In this document: positions 45,745 through 57,635 of the stretch, piece after piece | Layout of the letters: the number at the start of each line of letters is the position of its first letter | How positions within the stretch are numbered: position 1 is the first letter of the stretch | NCBI RefSeq assembly: GCF_000005505.3 | Contig: NC_016131.3 | Coordinates: 32,851,001-32,915,000, forward strand | DNA: 64,000 nucleotides | Source: Brachypodium distachyon | Lineage: Eukaryota > Streptophyta > Magnoliopsida > Poales > Poaceae | Direction: 5' to 3' | The notes under the pieces: model-generated | What the model saw: the letters and a program-made list of their open reading frames with translations, nothing else | What the model was told of the DNA's origin: nothing | Databases searched by the model: none | Program-made: the position numbers and the translations under genes

Positions 45745-48700
45745 CTCCTCGGCCTCGATTGTGCATGAGTGCATGGGTCCTGATTTTTCTCATTTTTTCT
45801 TCTTGCCGGCTGTGGGCACGCGTGGGGGTATTATCTTGGGGTGGAAAGCGTGTGATGTAATCCTCTCTAATCCGCACTACTCGGATCATGCGGTCACCAC
45901 TAGAATAAATTCCCCGGATAGTTGCTAGTGGTTCACGGGTGTTTATGGGCCCCATCGGGAGGAGGACAAGCCAGGGTTCTTGCTTGAGTTGAGGGACATA
46001 CGTGATTTGCATGCGGGTCCTTGGATGGTGGCGGGCGACTTCAATCTGATTGTGAACTCTGAAGATAAGAACAATGGTTGGCTGCATCGTGGTATGATGG
46101 GGAGATTCCGGCGCCTTCTTGCTGACCTGGAGCTCAAGGAGCTCTATCTTGCGGGCCGCCGGTTCACGTGGTCTAATGAGAGGGGCGACCCCACGCTTGA
46201 GAAGATTGATCTGGTGTTCTCAACTGCTGACTGGGAGGTCTTGCTCCCTAATGCATACCTCTCGGCTTTGAGCACTACCACGTCTGATCACTCCCCTCTC
46301 TTGCTGGACTTGGCGACGGACTTACGTGTGGGTAGACGCTTCCATTTCGAGAGCTTTTGGCCCAAGGTACCTGGCTTTTCGCAGGTCGTGGATGAGGCGT
46401 GGAATGGGGTTGGTTGTGACCTTGTGAATCCCTTCCAGCGGGTGGCCGTTTGTTTGCACCATGTTGCCCGTCGTCTTAGGAGTTGGAGCGACAAGTTCAT
46501 CGGCAACGTCAAGCTTCAGCTTTTGATTGTGACGGAGGTCATTCTCCGTCTGGATGTGGCCATGGAGGGGCGGCTGCTCTCCGTTTCGGAATGTGGACTT
46601 CGTCCGCTCCTTAAGCGAAAACTACTGGGACTCTCTTCTTTGGAGCGTACGATTGCGAGACAGCGCTCTAGGCTTTTGTGGCTTAAGGATGGCGACGCCA
46701 ACACGCGTTTTTTTCACTTGAGCGCTGGCCATTGGAGGAGAAAAAATTTCATCGCGGCTATGGATGTGGATGGGGTCCAGTCCTCGAGTCATGAACAAAT
46801 CGCGAGTGTGGCTGATGATTTCTTCCATAACCTTCTGGGCACAGGCGTGGATAGGGCCTTCGGCCTTGACCTGGGGCCCTTGGGTGGGTCGGGTTTCAGC
46901 CCACTGGGCCTCGAAGAGAGCTTCTCGGAGACTGAGGTCTGGCGCGTGGCACGGGAATTGCCGCCGGACAAGTGTCCGGGGCCTGACGGTTTTACGGGGC
47001 GTTTCTTCTCTTCTTGTTGGGGCATCATCAAGGTGGATATTCTCGCTTGCTTCTAGGCTTTTTCGTCCCTGGATTTCCGAGGTCTGGACGCGGTCAATCA
47101 GGCCTTGATATGTCTCCTTTCCAAGAAACCCGGAGCAGTGGAGATACGTGATTTCAGGCCCATTAGCCTGATTCACGCTGTGGGTAAGCTGTTGTCGAAG
47201 GTCCTGGCAAACCGCTTGAGCCCGACGCTTCCGGGGTTGGTGGGCCCTCATCAAGGGGCTTTTGTGCGGGGTCGTTGTCTCCATGACAATTTCATGCTCG
47301 TCCAAGGCACAGCTCGACGGTTGTTTGCCCTTCAGAATCCTTCTGTCTTGCTCAAGTTGGATATTTCGAAGGCCTTTGACTTGCTCAATTGGGATTTCCT
47401 TTTGGATGTGCTCCGGTGGTTGGGCTTTGGGCGCAAGTGGTTGGGTTGGGTCAGCGGTCTCCTTGGCACCACTTCGACTCGTGTGTTGGTCAATGGCATC
47501 CCGGGAGCTCTTATTTCTCATCGCCGTGGACTTCGGCAAGGAGACCCTCTATCTCTGATGCTTTTCATCTTGGCCATGGATGGACTTAATCCGCTGTTGC
47601 GTCAGGTGGAGGAGGTGGGTCTTTTCCAGCGCCTTGCCTCCCGTGGTCTCACGCAGAGGGCGTCATTCTTCGCGGATGATGCGGTGGTGTTCCTTCGACC
47701 GATTGAGAGTGAGCTCACGGCGTGTGTGGCTTTGTTGGACGACTTCACCGAGGCTTCGGGTCTTAGGGTTAACTTCTCGAAGACTTCGGCCCATCTCATT
47801 CGTTGTTTAGAGGAACAAGGCGCGTTGGTCCACCGGATACTCGGATGCGCGATCGGGCCGTTTCCCTGTACCTACTTGGGGCTGCCCCTCGCCTTGCATA
47901 AGCCTTCGGCGGGTCAACTTGCGTGCCTAGTGGAGAAGGTGGAGAAGCGGCTGCAGATGTGGTCGGCCCCTCTTTTCTCGACTGGGGGGAGGCTGACCCT
48001 TGTGCGGTTTACCCTCAGTGCCATGTCGATTTATGCCATGATGTCGCTGGACCTCCCGGTCAAGACCATCAAGGCGATTGAGAAACTCTGCCATGGTTTC
48101 CTTTGGAAGGGGAGGAAGGAGGTGCGGGGTGGTCATTGCCTTGTCGCTTGGCCGGTGGTTTGTTCTCAGAGGGAGGTTGGCGGTCTGGGCATCCCCAATT
48201 TAAAACTCCTCAATTTGGCTCTCCAGGCTCGTTGGGGTTGTCTGAGTAGGACGGACCCTACTAGGCCGTGGGCTGAATTCAACATCCAAATCCCCCAGTT
48301 GGCCGCCAACTTGTGTGCTTCTGCGATTTCTATCATTGTGGGTCGTGGTAGCCGGGTCAAGTTTTGGACCGATCCTTGGCTAAGTGGTTTGGCGCTTTGT
48401 GAGGTTGCCCCCAATCTTTTTCGCTCCCTCCCTGCGCGTGCTAAGAAAATTTCTGTGGAGCAAGGTCTTTTTGAGATGGGATGGACTCAGAGGATTGATC
48501 CCGACCTGGATCATCTGTCCATCACGGAGTTCTTGCTGATCTGGGATATGGTGGATGGGATCCAGCTTTCTGATGTGGATGATCAGTTCAGATGGCGGTG
48601 GGAGGGATGCGGACACTACTCGGCATCCTCCTCTTATGCGGCCTTCTTCGGCGGCAGGGAGGAAACGCTGGGGGCGGCTGAGATTTGGGACTCTAGGGCC

Positions 48701-49276
48701 CCGAGCCGTTGTCAGGTGTTCTTGTGGTTGGCCATGAAGAACCGATGTTGGACAGTGGATTGCTTGAGTCGTCGTGGTCTTCCCCACCCTGCCCGATGTC
48801 CTCTTTGCGATCAGGTGCCGGAGGATATTAACCATATTCTTCTTGGTTGTGTGGTGTCTCGCCATGTGTGGGCTGTGGTCCTCGGTCATTGGGATCGACC
48901 TTCCTAGGTTCCGACTGTTCAGCACACGTTGGCCGGCTGGTGGACAGATCCGGAGGTGGCTAACAGAAGGGAGCGGAAGAATCTGAATTCGGCGATTGCT
49001 CTCGTCTGCTGGTCCATCTAGAAACACCGGAATGTTGTGGTCTTTGATGGCGCCACTCCAAGCGCTTTGCAGATTCTTAGCGATATAGGGCGTGAGAGTA
49101 GCGCTTGGGTGCGTGTAGGGCTTCTTAAGGCAGGAAGCGTTTTTTGTGTGTTCGGCTTTGTGGATCTTAGGTGGACTCTGGGTGAGTAATTGTGTAAAAC
49201 CGTCTTGGGTTTGTAACCACGTCGCGGTCTTCTTCTTCAATATATGATATACCCGCCGAGGTATATTCTAGAAAAA
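45745..49276 (+). mobile_element. LINE-2 (L1-type LINE, 5'-truncated)
   Basis: Flanked by a ten-base duplication ATAGGATATT (45735-45744 and 49277-49286), with a short A-run before the right copy. It starts inside the endonuclease domain of ORF2, so the 5' UTR, ORF1 and the N-terminal endonuclease were lost at insertion. The coding strand is the same as the host kinase gene and LINE-1. The two LINEs belong to different families (FADD versus YADD, different 3' ends). Confidence 0.88.
45746..49171 (+). pseudogene. LINE-2 ORF2 fragment: endonuclease end, RT, zf-RVT
   Basis: A single frame runs the whole length. It shows the end of the endonuclease (TGVYGP, VAGDFNLIVNSEDK, FTWSNERGDPTLEKID, SDHSPLL), RT (PGPDGFTG, FRPISLIHAVGKLLSKVL, LLKLDISKAFD, GLRQGDPLS, catalytic FADDAVVFL near 47673) and the C-terminal zinc domain (CPLCDQVPEDINHILLGC, about 48800). 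It is interrupted only by four TAG codons at 45926, 47054, 48905 and 49019, and by no frameshift. FADD replaces the usual YADD, which occurs in some plant LINEs. Confidence 0.87.
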
Positions 49277-49386
49277 ATAGGATATTATATATTCCATCAG
49301 ATTGTCTCCGGAGCAGATGATCCCGAGAAAAATAACCCGCTGTGGTGGGCTGAGCTTGAGATTGCGTCCGTGGAATCCAGCTGAAA

Positions 49387-50232
49387 TTCAGATCCACATC
49401 AAAAGGCAGGATAACTAGATTGATTTTAATATTTTAGTTTCTTCTACATTCCTTTTTCTTTTTGTCGATACAGTATACCCTCTTTGCCGCTCTTTTTTGT
49501 GTCCGTTGCCTGTGGATCACTGTGAGCCTGCAAAGTTGTAAAAGTTGGGAGAAAGAAAAGAGTAATTATCATTGTGACAATTCCCCTGTCTTCCTTGGAA
49601 AACCACCTGAGTAATACTTGCAGCATGCATAGACAGTGGTTAAAACTCAAAAGTACTAAAGTAGCTTTGTTCTTCTTTCCAGTTTCTGCACCTGCTTCTG
49701 AAACCAGAAACTGTGCCAGTAAAAGAAATAATCTGCACTGCTTGTATATAAATTATAGAATCTAATGTGCCAAACATAAACGAAAAATATATTTAGTGCA
49801 TCATTCATAATCTTGTTCTTTCCAAAACCACATGAAATGGTGCTTTATTCATTTATTGTTCCCATCATATTCTTGTTGAAAAGCAACCAGTGGATCATGT
49901 TGCAGCCCCAAGCTAGTGATGGCAACAGTTAAATGCTTGAGCATCTTGCAGTGGCTACAAGGACCCAAAAGGAGACAATCGTACCAATATCTAATCCGAC
50001 AGAGGATGCAAATGGAATATTTATTAATGTGCTGAAGAAATAGAAGGAGCTCTGCTATACAAATATTTATACGCAGATGATAGCTACAAATGGCAGTACA
50101 GGGCATGAGGGTACTGCAGAAGACATATTATGTATTACAAACAGTCTCCAATCATTAGGAACAAACAACGTGCTTAAAGAACATTCACTTGATATAGCAT
50201 TGAGATCAATAAAAGCTTAAAAAAAAGAACAT
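49387..50232. other. Intergenic region between kinase relic and MIK2-like pseudogene
   Basis: No gene or clear repeat. It would hold the 3' flank of both converging genes. Confidence 0.4.
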
Positions 50233-53200
50233 TCACAACCAGCAGACCGGGGTGAAAATGTCAGTGTGCAGATAATCAAGAGTAGTATCAGGTCCTTCAG
50301 TTGTAGAGGACATCTTGATTACATGTTGCATCGTCGGACGGTGTGATGGATTAGGTTCTATACACCGAATAGCAACCATGACCACTTTGAATATTTCACT
50401 TGCGAGCTCAGCTTCAGGAAGTTGGAGCCGGGTGTCCAACAAATCCTCGAGTGATGTGCCTTTTGTGGCCATGGACAATAGAAAATCACCTGGATGATGT
50501 CCCATAAACAACTCGAGAACAAGTACACCAAAGCTATATACGTCGCACTTCTCTGTCACCCTTGTCGTGTATGCAAGCTCTGAAACAGTAAAGCCAAAGA
50601 ATTAAGCTTTATTACTCTTTTGTACGTGTGTAGTGATGATAAAAACCTAAATCCTAGTGTGATTGTATAAACAAGAGACGGGCATAGCATGTTATTTCAA
50701 AGATATGTAAGATCATTATTGGTGTAATCAATATAGAGATAATATATCTAATCTGGGGCAAGATATCCTTTTGTTCCGGCAAGCTTTGTGCAGTTTGCCT
50801 CATTTACATATAGTATTTTGGCTATGCCAAAATCAGATATGCATGCCCTGAATTTCAGATCAAGCAAAATGTTGCTGCTTGTTATATCTCTATGGACTAT
50901 CGGTGCAAAGCAATCATGATGCATGTAAGACAAAGCATGAGCAACACCCCTAACAATATTCAATCTCCTCAACCAATCCAAATCAATTGCGGTTACCTCG
51001 TTCTTCAAGCATGATGCTAAGCTTCCACTATCCATGTATTCATACACAAGAAATCTCCCCCGAGGAGCAGAACAATATCCGAATAACTTTGCAATGTTGC
51101 AATGTCGAATATGCATCAACGCATCTATTTCACGATTAAATGTCTCAGAATCTTCAATCTCATGAATCTTCTTTACCGCAAATATCTCATCTGTTGGTAA
51201 CTGAGCTCTATATACTGACCCATTACCTCCAATTCCAATGCAGTGGGTGTCGCTGAAATTTTCTGTGGCATCGATAATTTTCTTATACACATCTTCTCCG
51301 TCAAAGTTCCAAATTGCGTACAAATTTGTTTGTTGCAGTTCAATCTCACTCTTTCATTGGATTTCTTCCTCTTACATTGCAATATTGTTAGTATTGCTGT
51401 GATGAGAAGAAGAAATACTACAGAAGGAATTATAGCTAGTAAAAAAACTTTGGCCTTCTTATCTTGGCCATGACTTTGAGTAATTTCACAAGAGGGTAAA
51501 CCTTTCACTACACCACATAGTTGGTTATTGTGCAAGAACCATTCAATTGGAGCTTCTTCAAAGAACCTGTTTCGTGGCACCGACCCTTCTAATTGATTGT
51601 ATGACATACCAATTGATAAGAGGCTAACGAGGCTACGAAATTATGATGGAATGCTACCGCTCAATGCATTGTGTGAAAGATTCAAGACTTCAAGCATCCT
51701 GAGACTACCCAGCTGGCTCGGTATCTTGTCTTTGAATGAATTATCACTTAGATCCAACAAATCTTGTAGGTTTACCAACATCCCTAGTTCCATAGGAATG
51801 CTACCGTTGAGGTGATTATGGCTGAACTTCAGAATGCGAAGCTTGGAACAATGCTTGATTGACCCTTGTATCGGCCCACTTAAGTTGTTTGTGGATAAAT
51901 CCAGATACTCCAATTTCTTTAATGATCCAAATTCTTGTGGTATACTTCCTCTAAGAAAGTTATTACCGAGGCTCAGATTGAACAACCTTGATAGATTACC
52001 AATTTCAGGTGGAATTTCCCCTTCAAGTTTATTTGAGGAAATATCAAGTATCCCCAACCGAGATAATTTCCCTATGCTTGGTGGTATGGCTCCAGTGATA
52101 TTGTTGTTTGAGGCACGCAACATGGTAAGCTTGAGGCACTCACCCCATCGATAAGATAGCTGACCAAAAAGTTTGTTGTAACTGATATCAATATAGACAA
52201 GATTCGGGTGAACTCCCATCTCAGAGATATCTCCTTCGAACTGGTTTCGTTCAAGACGAAGTCTGACTATGCTTGTACAATTTAGCAAGCTTGCTGGCAA
52301 GGGTCCAACAAAATTGTTGTTTTAAGCGCTGAAATTCTGAAGCTGACCTCCCATGCAAAGGCCCGATGGTAGAACACCGTGTAGATTTTGGTTAGTGTGA
52401 ATGTAAAAGGTAGCGAGCTTAGTCATATTTCCTATACTGTTTGGGATGTGACCTATTAGTGTGTTGTTGCTAATTTGCAAGTTAAGTTGACCAAGTTACC
52501 TAGTTCTTGAGAGATATGTCTTGAAAGTTGGTTACTCTGAAGGAATAGGCCAGTGAGTTTGGTTAAATTCCACAAGCTATCTGGTATGGAACCCGTCAAC
52601 ATGTTGTACTCAAGAGCCAAATCCTGTAAGGTCACCATGTTACCTAGTTCTTTAGGAATATACCCGTAAAGTTGGTTACCACCAAGATATAAGATAGTGA
52701 GTTTAGTCAGATTCATTAAGTTGTTTGGGATAGAACCTGATAGTGTGTTGTAACTAAGCTGCAAGTCCTGTAAATTAACCAAATAGCCTAGTTCATGAGG
52801 GATATGTCCAGAAAGTTGGTTATTGTGAATGTACAAGGTACTAAGTTTGGTCAAATTCCCTAAACTATCCGGGATGGAGCCTATGAGCGTGTTCTTGTGT
52901 AGCTTGAGGTTCTCCAAGTTGACCAGAAAACCTAGTTCTTGTGGAATCTTCCCAGAAAGTTTGTTCTCAAAAAGGAGCAAGGTGGTGAGTTTTGTCAAAT
53001 TCCCTAAGCTGCTTGGGATGGAACCTGTGAGTGCGTTCTCGGTAAGATCCAAGTTATCTAAGTTCACCATGTAACCTAACTCTCGTGGAATTTGCCCAGA
53101 AAGTTTGTTACCCCAAAGATATAAGCCAGTGAGCTTGGTCAAGTTCCATAGGTTTCTTGGAATGGAACCGGTGATTGTGTTTCCGCTGAGAGCTAAGTCC

Positions 53201-53964
53201 TCTAGGTTCCCCAAATAACCTAGTTCTCGAGGTATATGTCCTGAAATGTGGTTTTGGTCAAGGTACAAGATAGTGAGTTTGGTTAGATCACCTACATTGC
53301 TTGGGATTGAACCCGAAAGGTTATTGTCAAACAAATCTAATATAAACAGTTGCTTTAGGTGGCCTATTTCAGGAGGGATAGGACCAGTCAAGTGATTGAT
53401 TGACAAGTTTAGACTCACAAGATTACTCATTTTCCCTATTTGCTTTGGAATTTGACCAGATACTTGATTGTTGGAGAGCACTAAGAAACGGAGTTTTGTG
53501 AGGTTTGCTAAAGCAGGTGGAATTGATCCTCTTATCTGGTTGCCCTGAATGAGCAAAGCATGGAGCTCCTCGAGGAGTTCAATACTTGTAGGGATGCTTC
53601 CGGTAAGCCCGTTGCCCGAGAGGTCGATGGTCGTCAAGGTCCTCAAGGCCAAGAAGTCGAGGGATTCCAGCTTCCCTCGCAGCCGCATCCCCCGCAGGGA
53701 GATCTTGACTATCACCGGCCGGTGTCGGTGCCGCTGAACCCTGTGCGTACCGCACCTGATTCCACGCCAATTGCAAGGCGCTGACATGTTGCCCCAGGAC
53801 CGAAGGGCATGCTGGCTTTCGTTGTCGAGGGTGGCTTTCCAAGCTAGGAGCGCTCCTGCCTGCCCTTCGAGCGATGGCGGCAACGCCGCCACAAGTACGG
53901 CTGCAGCGGCCATCGTCAGTATGGTGAGGCTAGGTGCAAGTAGTTTGGATGAGAAGGGCTCCAT
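50233..53964 (-). pseudogene. MIK2-like LRR receptor kinase, broken
   Basis: Structure of a cell-surface LRR receptor kinase. The start is at 53964 (MEPFSSKLL..) with a signal peptide. An LRR N-terminal cap follows (ALLAWKATL, W-x4-PCNWRGIRC), then some 25 LRRs with the NLTKLTxLYLxxNxLSGxIP pattern to about 51600, and a transmembrane segment VFLLAIIPSVVFLLLITAIL (about 51420). The kinase has GIGGNGSVYRA, FAVKKI, HRDITSSNILLD, SDFGIAK, and the C-lobe in exon 2 (50579-50233). Lesions: frameshift near 52485; TAA 52322-52324; TAA 51638-51640; frameshift near 51335; and the intron (50752-50580) opens with AT instead of GT. Catalytic Lys, HRD and DFG are still present, so decay is fairly recent. 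MIK2 relatives sense peptides and wall damage; that role is known from the family only. Confidence 0.85.
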
Positions 53965-54021
53965 GGCTAGGCAAGTAGTTTGGACTGCTAAGTAAGGTAA
54001 GCTAAAGAGCATAGCATGGAC

Positions 54022-54031
54022 ATATATATAT
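54022..54031 (-). promoter_or_regulatory. TATA-like box before the MIK2-like pseudogene
   Basis: The minus strand reads TATATATATG about 60 bases before the ATG at 53964. The short distance leaves a 5' leader of only about 25-30 bases, so the true box could lie further out. Confidence 0.3.
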
Positions 54032-54049
54032 GAAAAAAAATGCACGCAT

Positions 54050-55567
54050 GCAAAGGCAGGTTCGTGTTGGACCCGGTATCAATTAGCTAGTGCATGTGGT
54101 AGGTTTGTTGAATGTCTCTCACACGGTAAAGACTTGCATCCATGGTAGCTTCCAAAGTCCAAACACATTCCATCTATAAATACTAAGATAAGCAGAATGT
54201 AGTGCTGTCGCTTAATGTGGTTCCTTAGCTGACAGAATGAAAACTACAAAAGTTAGTGCTTAATCTACAAGACTAATTAATTTTCACTCCGTCAATCGGT
54301 GGACACTGGCACGCCGGCAAAGTAGTCCATAGCTGTGACGCTGGCGGTTTGAATTGCACATCTAACCCCAGCAATTAAGTAATGTGGAGCTTCCATCATA
54401 GTCATAGGCAAGACTCGGTAAATGCTCATACACATTGTTCCCAGGGAAGAAAGCATCGAGTCCTTGGATGATGAAACAGGTGGGAAAAAACTGCACTAGC
54501 TTAATTTGACTCAATCTTCAGAGAACAGAAAGCAGTTTCAAGGTATGTAAAAACCCTATACAGGCACACGTGAGAGTTTCAAAACGATTTTATATTTATT
54601 TATTTTAAACTACCACCATGGATCCCAAGAGCCAAAATGGCGGACTCAACATTTTTTTTTTCAAATTTGCTAGGAAACAGTCGCCCGATAGCTGCAATGA
54701 CGTCCGAGCAGTCTGAGGAGGTCGTTATGTCTTATGTGTAACCATGCCTGCCCAGGCTATTTTCCTTTTGTAGTGGGGATTGGTTGTTTCCTTTCTTAGT
54801 TTTCACGGGCCTCTTTTGTTTGCTGGAGCTGGGCTATTTTTTGTGTGCATGGCCAACGCAAAAAGGGTTACAAGAGGGCATGTTTTTCTTTCAGGATATC
54901 ACGAAACTCTCCATAAAAGAAGGCAATGTATCCAATGCATCAAGAGGATTTGTGTATCCATGCATCCGGTCGTCTTACATGCCCACCAGGACATGTAAGT
55001 TAGCGTGTATCGACAATAACCCCCCGGGAATAGGTATGCCTCATTATTGATTGAACAAGTTGTCGACTAGAGAATCAGAGACCAGATCATACTGGGTACC
55101 AGAAAAACGCCCATGCAGTCGTTCTAAGACATCCATGTTTGGGTAGACAATGGAGGCATCATCTCCGAGAGAATATGATTAAAAAAGAGAAAAATATTGG
55201 TGATCTAGCTAATTGGTATTTTTGGTTTGCTATTGGCTCGACTACTGGTCGGTGATTCAGAAACCTGAGCCGCAACGGTTGATGCAAACCGCTTTCCTGA
55301 TCTTCTGTAAGCTGGTGACGGATATTCTCAGCACGGCTTTTGGCTGGGGTGTGCTGAAACGGAAAACTAAAGACTGACGAGGATGATGAATTGCTTTCTC
55401 TAGATAGGAGTAAAGTTCATTAGACTGCGGTAGTCTGGTCGGCAGCTTTTAATTTGTTTGGTTGGAGCTGGCAAGAGTAAATCTCTAGACAACTGAACCA
55501 TGTTGATTTCATTAATGAAGTCAGAGAGCTTGCTCTTATTCTCTAAATAAAAATCTCTTGGTCGATA
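54050..55567. other. Spacer without recognised genes
   Basis: Includes the upstream region of the MIK2-like pseudogene. The frames at 54780-55050 show no known domain and no homology I can recognise. Confidence 0.4.
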
Positions 55568-57011
55568 CTTTCATTTTGTTTTTTTAGATGATTAGGGGCC
55601 ACAACCCCCGGTCCCAAATTTCATTGAAACCGGCCACAACGTTCGAAACATAGTTAACAAAGTATCATCGCGGCGAAGCACGCAAAAAGAACTACTCCTT
55701 ACAGCTGCACGAAGGCTCAGCGAGCCACACATGCAATAGACTTCTGGGATGACAGCACCAACAACTTAGTTTTCTTCAGTGGAGAAGCTTGCGGCGAAGA
55801 GTCACCAGGTCTAGTGGAGAAGAGGGACTCAGGCAAGGAATTGCAGCCTTCCTAAGAGGAGAGACCTGGGGGCTTCAGAGATCTTGAGGTTGGCGCAGCC
55901 GCTAGCAGCAGTTCATCATGATCAGGCGACAGTGGGATGACTCTACCTCCAGTAGATTCAAACCCAGCTAAAGCCAGCCCAAGTGAGGTGGCGCCTTCAA
56001 CATCGAAAGAAGGAGGGTAGAGAAATCCTCGACCTGTTCCAGCATTTCCTGTTTGAAGATAATCCTCCATTTCTGAACAGTTCAGAGGATAGACCACAAG
56101 ATTTGATTAGGGCCTAACCAAATAGTATGTTTAAAGATCATATCATTTCTAAATTTCCAGATGCACCAAAGAACAGCAGCACAAATAGAATTTAAAGCTC
56201 CATTTCTTTTGTTGGAGATCCATAGTCTAGATATGGATTCCAGGTCTATGCCTAGCTATCTATAAAGGCAATATGAAATAACACCCAAAATAAATTTGGA
56301 AACTACACCGGAGAAGAATAAATGTTCTACATATTCTTTTTCAGAGCAGAAAGCACATTCCTCTGGTTTTTTCATTTTTCTTTTCTTCAGGTTATGTCTA
56401 GTCATGATTTTATTATAAAAAACCAGCCACAAGAAAACCTGAACTTTAGGGGGAATGATAACTGACCAGATATATGGAATATAAATCTGCTGAACTCCCC
56501 TGAAATTAATCACGCTATATAGGGAGCTAGAAGTATAAGTCCCAGAGGCTGTGTGTTGCCAGATCATGGCATGGCATCAATGTCATCTCTGAGTACAATG
56601 CTACTAGCAACCTGTTCTAAATCATACTAGGAATCCATCATGCGTTGGTCAAAGGATCTCTTAAAAGTAAGCATCAGATTATGATCATCCCAGACCTCAG
56701 CAATGGTGGCATTACATTCATTGCAGATAATATACAGGGGCCAGAATTGAACAGCAGGAGTGGAAGATCCAAACCAGATATCTTCCCATTATTTTTTTTT
56801 GGTGCATCCCCTACAACCCAACGATAACCATATTTAGCAGCTTGTGCAGCCCACACTAAGACCAAAATGATTAAGACCCAAATGGTTTTTTTATTGGATT
56901 AGGAATTCCCTCTTTTTTTAATCCTTTTCAGGTCTGCTAGGTGCAATAGATCCAATTGATGGCGGCACCTATCGAAAGTAGGATTGGCTATGGATTCGAG
57001 CCATAGCACAT

Positions 57012-57105
57012 GACGCTTTGGTAGTCCAGAGTAGAGACACTGCCGATAAGCAAATTAATGTGACTTGTGAGGTACAACAGTTATTAGGAAATAATCGAGT
57101 TAGAG
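57012..57105 (+). pseudogene. atpB: Fragment of plastid atpB
   Basis: Translates as [20 protein letters not shown] followed directly by [10 protein letters not shown], a recognisable internal part of the plastid ATP synthase beta subunit near its N-terminus. A few changes from the conserved sequence (for example SRD) suggest mutation after transfer. About 30 codons remain, with no promoter; it cannot function. Confidence 0.8.
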
Positions 57106-57407
57106 AGTTATCCATACAGTGACGGCATTTAATTATGAAAGTTAGCTAAGTGTGCCAAAATAATGGATGCGAAGAAGAACAAAAGGCCTTGGACGCGTAA
57201 TAGTCCTATTTTTCCTCCACGTCGATAAGGAGCTAAAAGATCGACGACCCGAAAAAAATTAAAAAAAGTCTAATTAGATCTATCTCACATTTTAGACAAA
57301 ATGAAGTTAAAAAAAATCAGGATTCGCCTTCGGTACAATGAGAGTGTCAAGAGCTCGGAGACGCCTCCATTCATGCTAGGAGAGCCCGTCATACTATCCG
57401 TTGTCTT

Positions 57408-57482
57408 AGAGACGGGGGATACAACATACTTCAAGAAGTTATGCGGGGACATCCTATACTGTTAAATAGAGCACCTACCCTA
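57408..57482 (+). pseudogene. rpoC1: Fragment of plastid rpoC1
   Basis: Reads ILQEVMRGHPILLNRAPTL, the highly conserved motif of the beta-prime subunit of plastid-encoded RNA polymerase just before its catalytic Mg-binding loop. The match stops abruptly after RAPTL. Confidence 0.75.
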
Positions 57483-57530
57483 GAGCTGAACTGGTTGGCT
57501 TTGCAACCTTTGGAGTGGGCTGATTCATTC

Positions 57531-57635
57531 GGATCGGATCGATATGAGGACCCAACTCCGTTGCATTGCCAAAATCCATGTACGCCGGGATAACAGGCTG
57601 ATGACTCCCAAGAGCTCTTATCGACGGAGTTGTCT
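57531..57635 (+). pseudogene. rrn26: Fragment of mitochondrial 26S rRNA (domain V)
   Basis: GGGATAACAGGCTGATGACT and CCCAAGAGCTCTTATCGACG are part of the peptidyl-transferase domain of large-subunit rRNA. The form GATGACTCCCAAGAGCTCTT is the plant mitochondrial version; the plastid 23S differs. It is cut off at the LINE junction. Confidence 0.7.

Larger units (their letters stand above)
38666..49384 (+). pseudogene. MRH1/MDIS2-like receptor kinase relic split by two LINEs
   Basis: Three pieces of one kinase remain. 38666-38798 reads LSSSSIYLTEDHAAKITD..FWKDDKEA, the catalytic/activation part of an atypical (MRH1-like) kinase. 45319-45529 reads SLLVLWPSSYLNGRKPP..MADPTLSAS and [24 protein letters not shown], kinase subdomains X-XI. 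49301-49384 gives the C-terminal tail NNPLWWAELEIASVES and stop. LINEs at 38799-45318 and 45745-49276 separate them. Some 20 residues expected between pieces one and two are missing and the frame changes there; the third piece is also out of phase with the obvious donor at 45529/45530. The extracellular LRRs and N-lobe are not in the window. Not functional. Confidence 0.7.
56856..57635 (+). other. Mosaic of organelle-derived DNA inserted in LINE-3
   Basis: A 780-bp block with plastid atpB (57012-57105), plastid rpoC1 (57408-57482) and mitochondrial 26S rRNA (about 57531-57635) fragments, all in the same orientation. Between them are pieces I cannot place (56860-57011 and 57106-57407), of which the one with GGATTCGAGCCATAGCACATG also looks organellar. 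The mixture of plastid and mitochondrial pieces suggests either joining of several fragments during repair of a double-strand break, or transfer of mitochondrial DNA that already held plastid sequence. Confidence 0.7.

Noticed and set aside
54780..55050. Small membrane-protein-like frames (FLVFTGLFCLLELGYFLCAW)
   Set aside because: Overlapping frames in an AT-rich spacer with no supporting start context or family resemblance.
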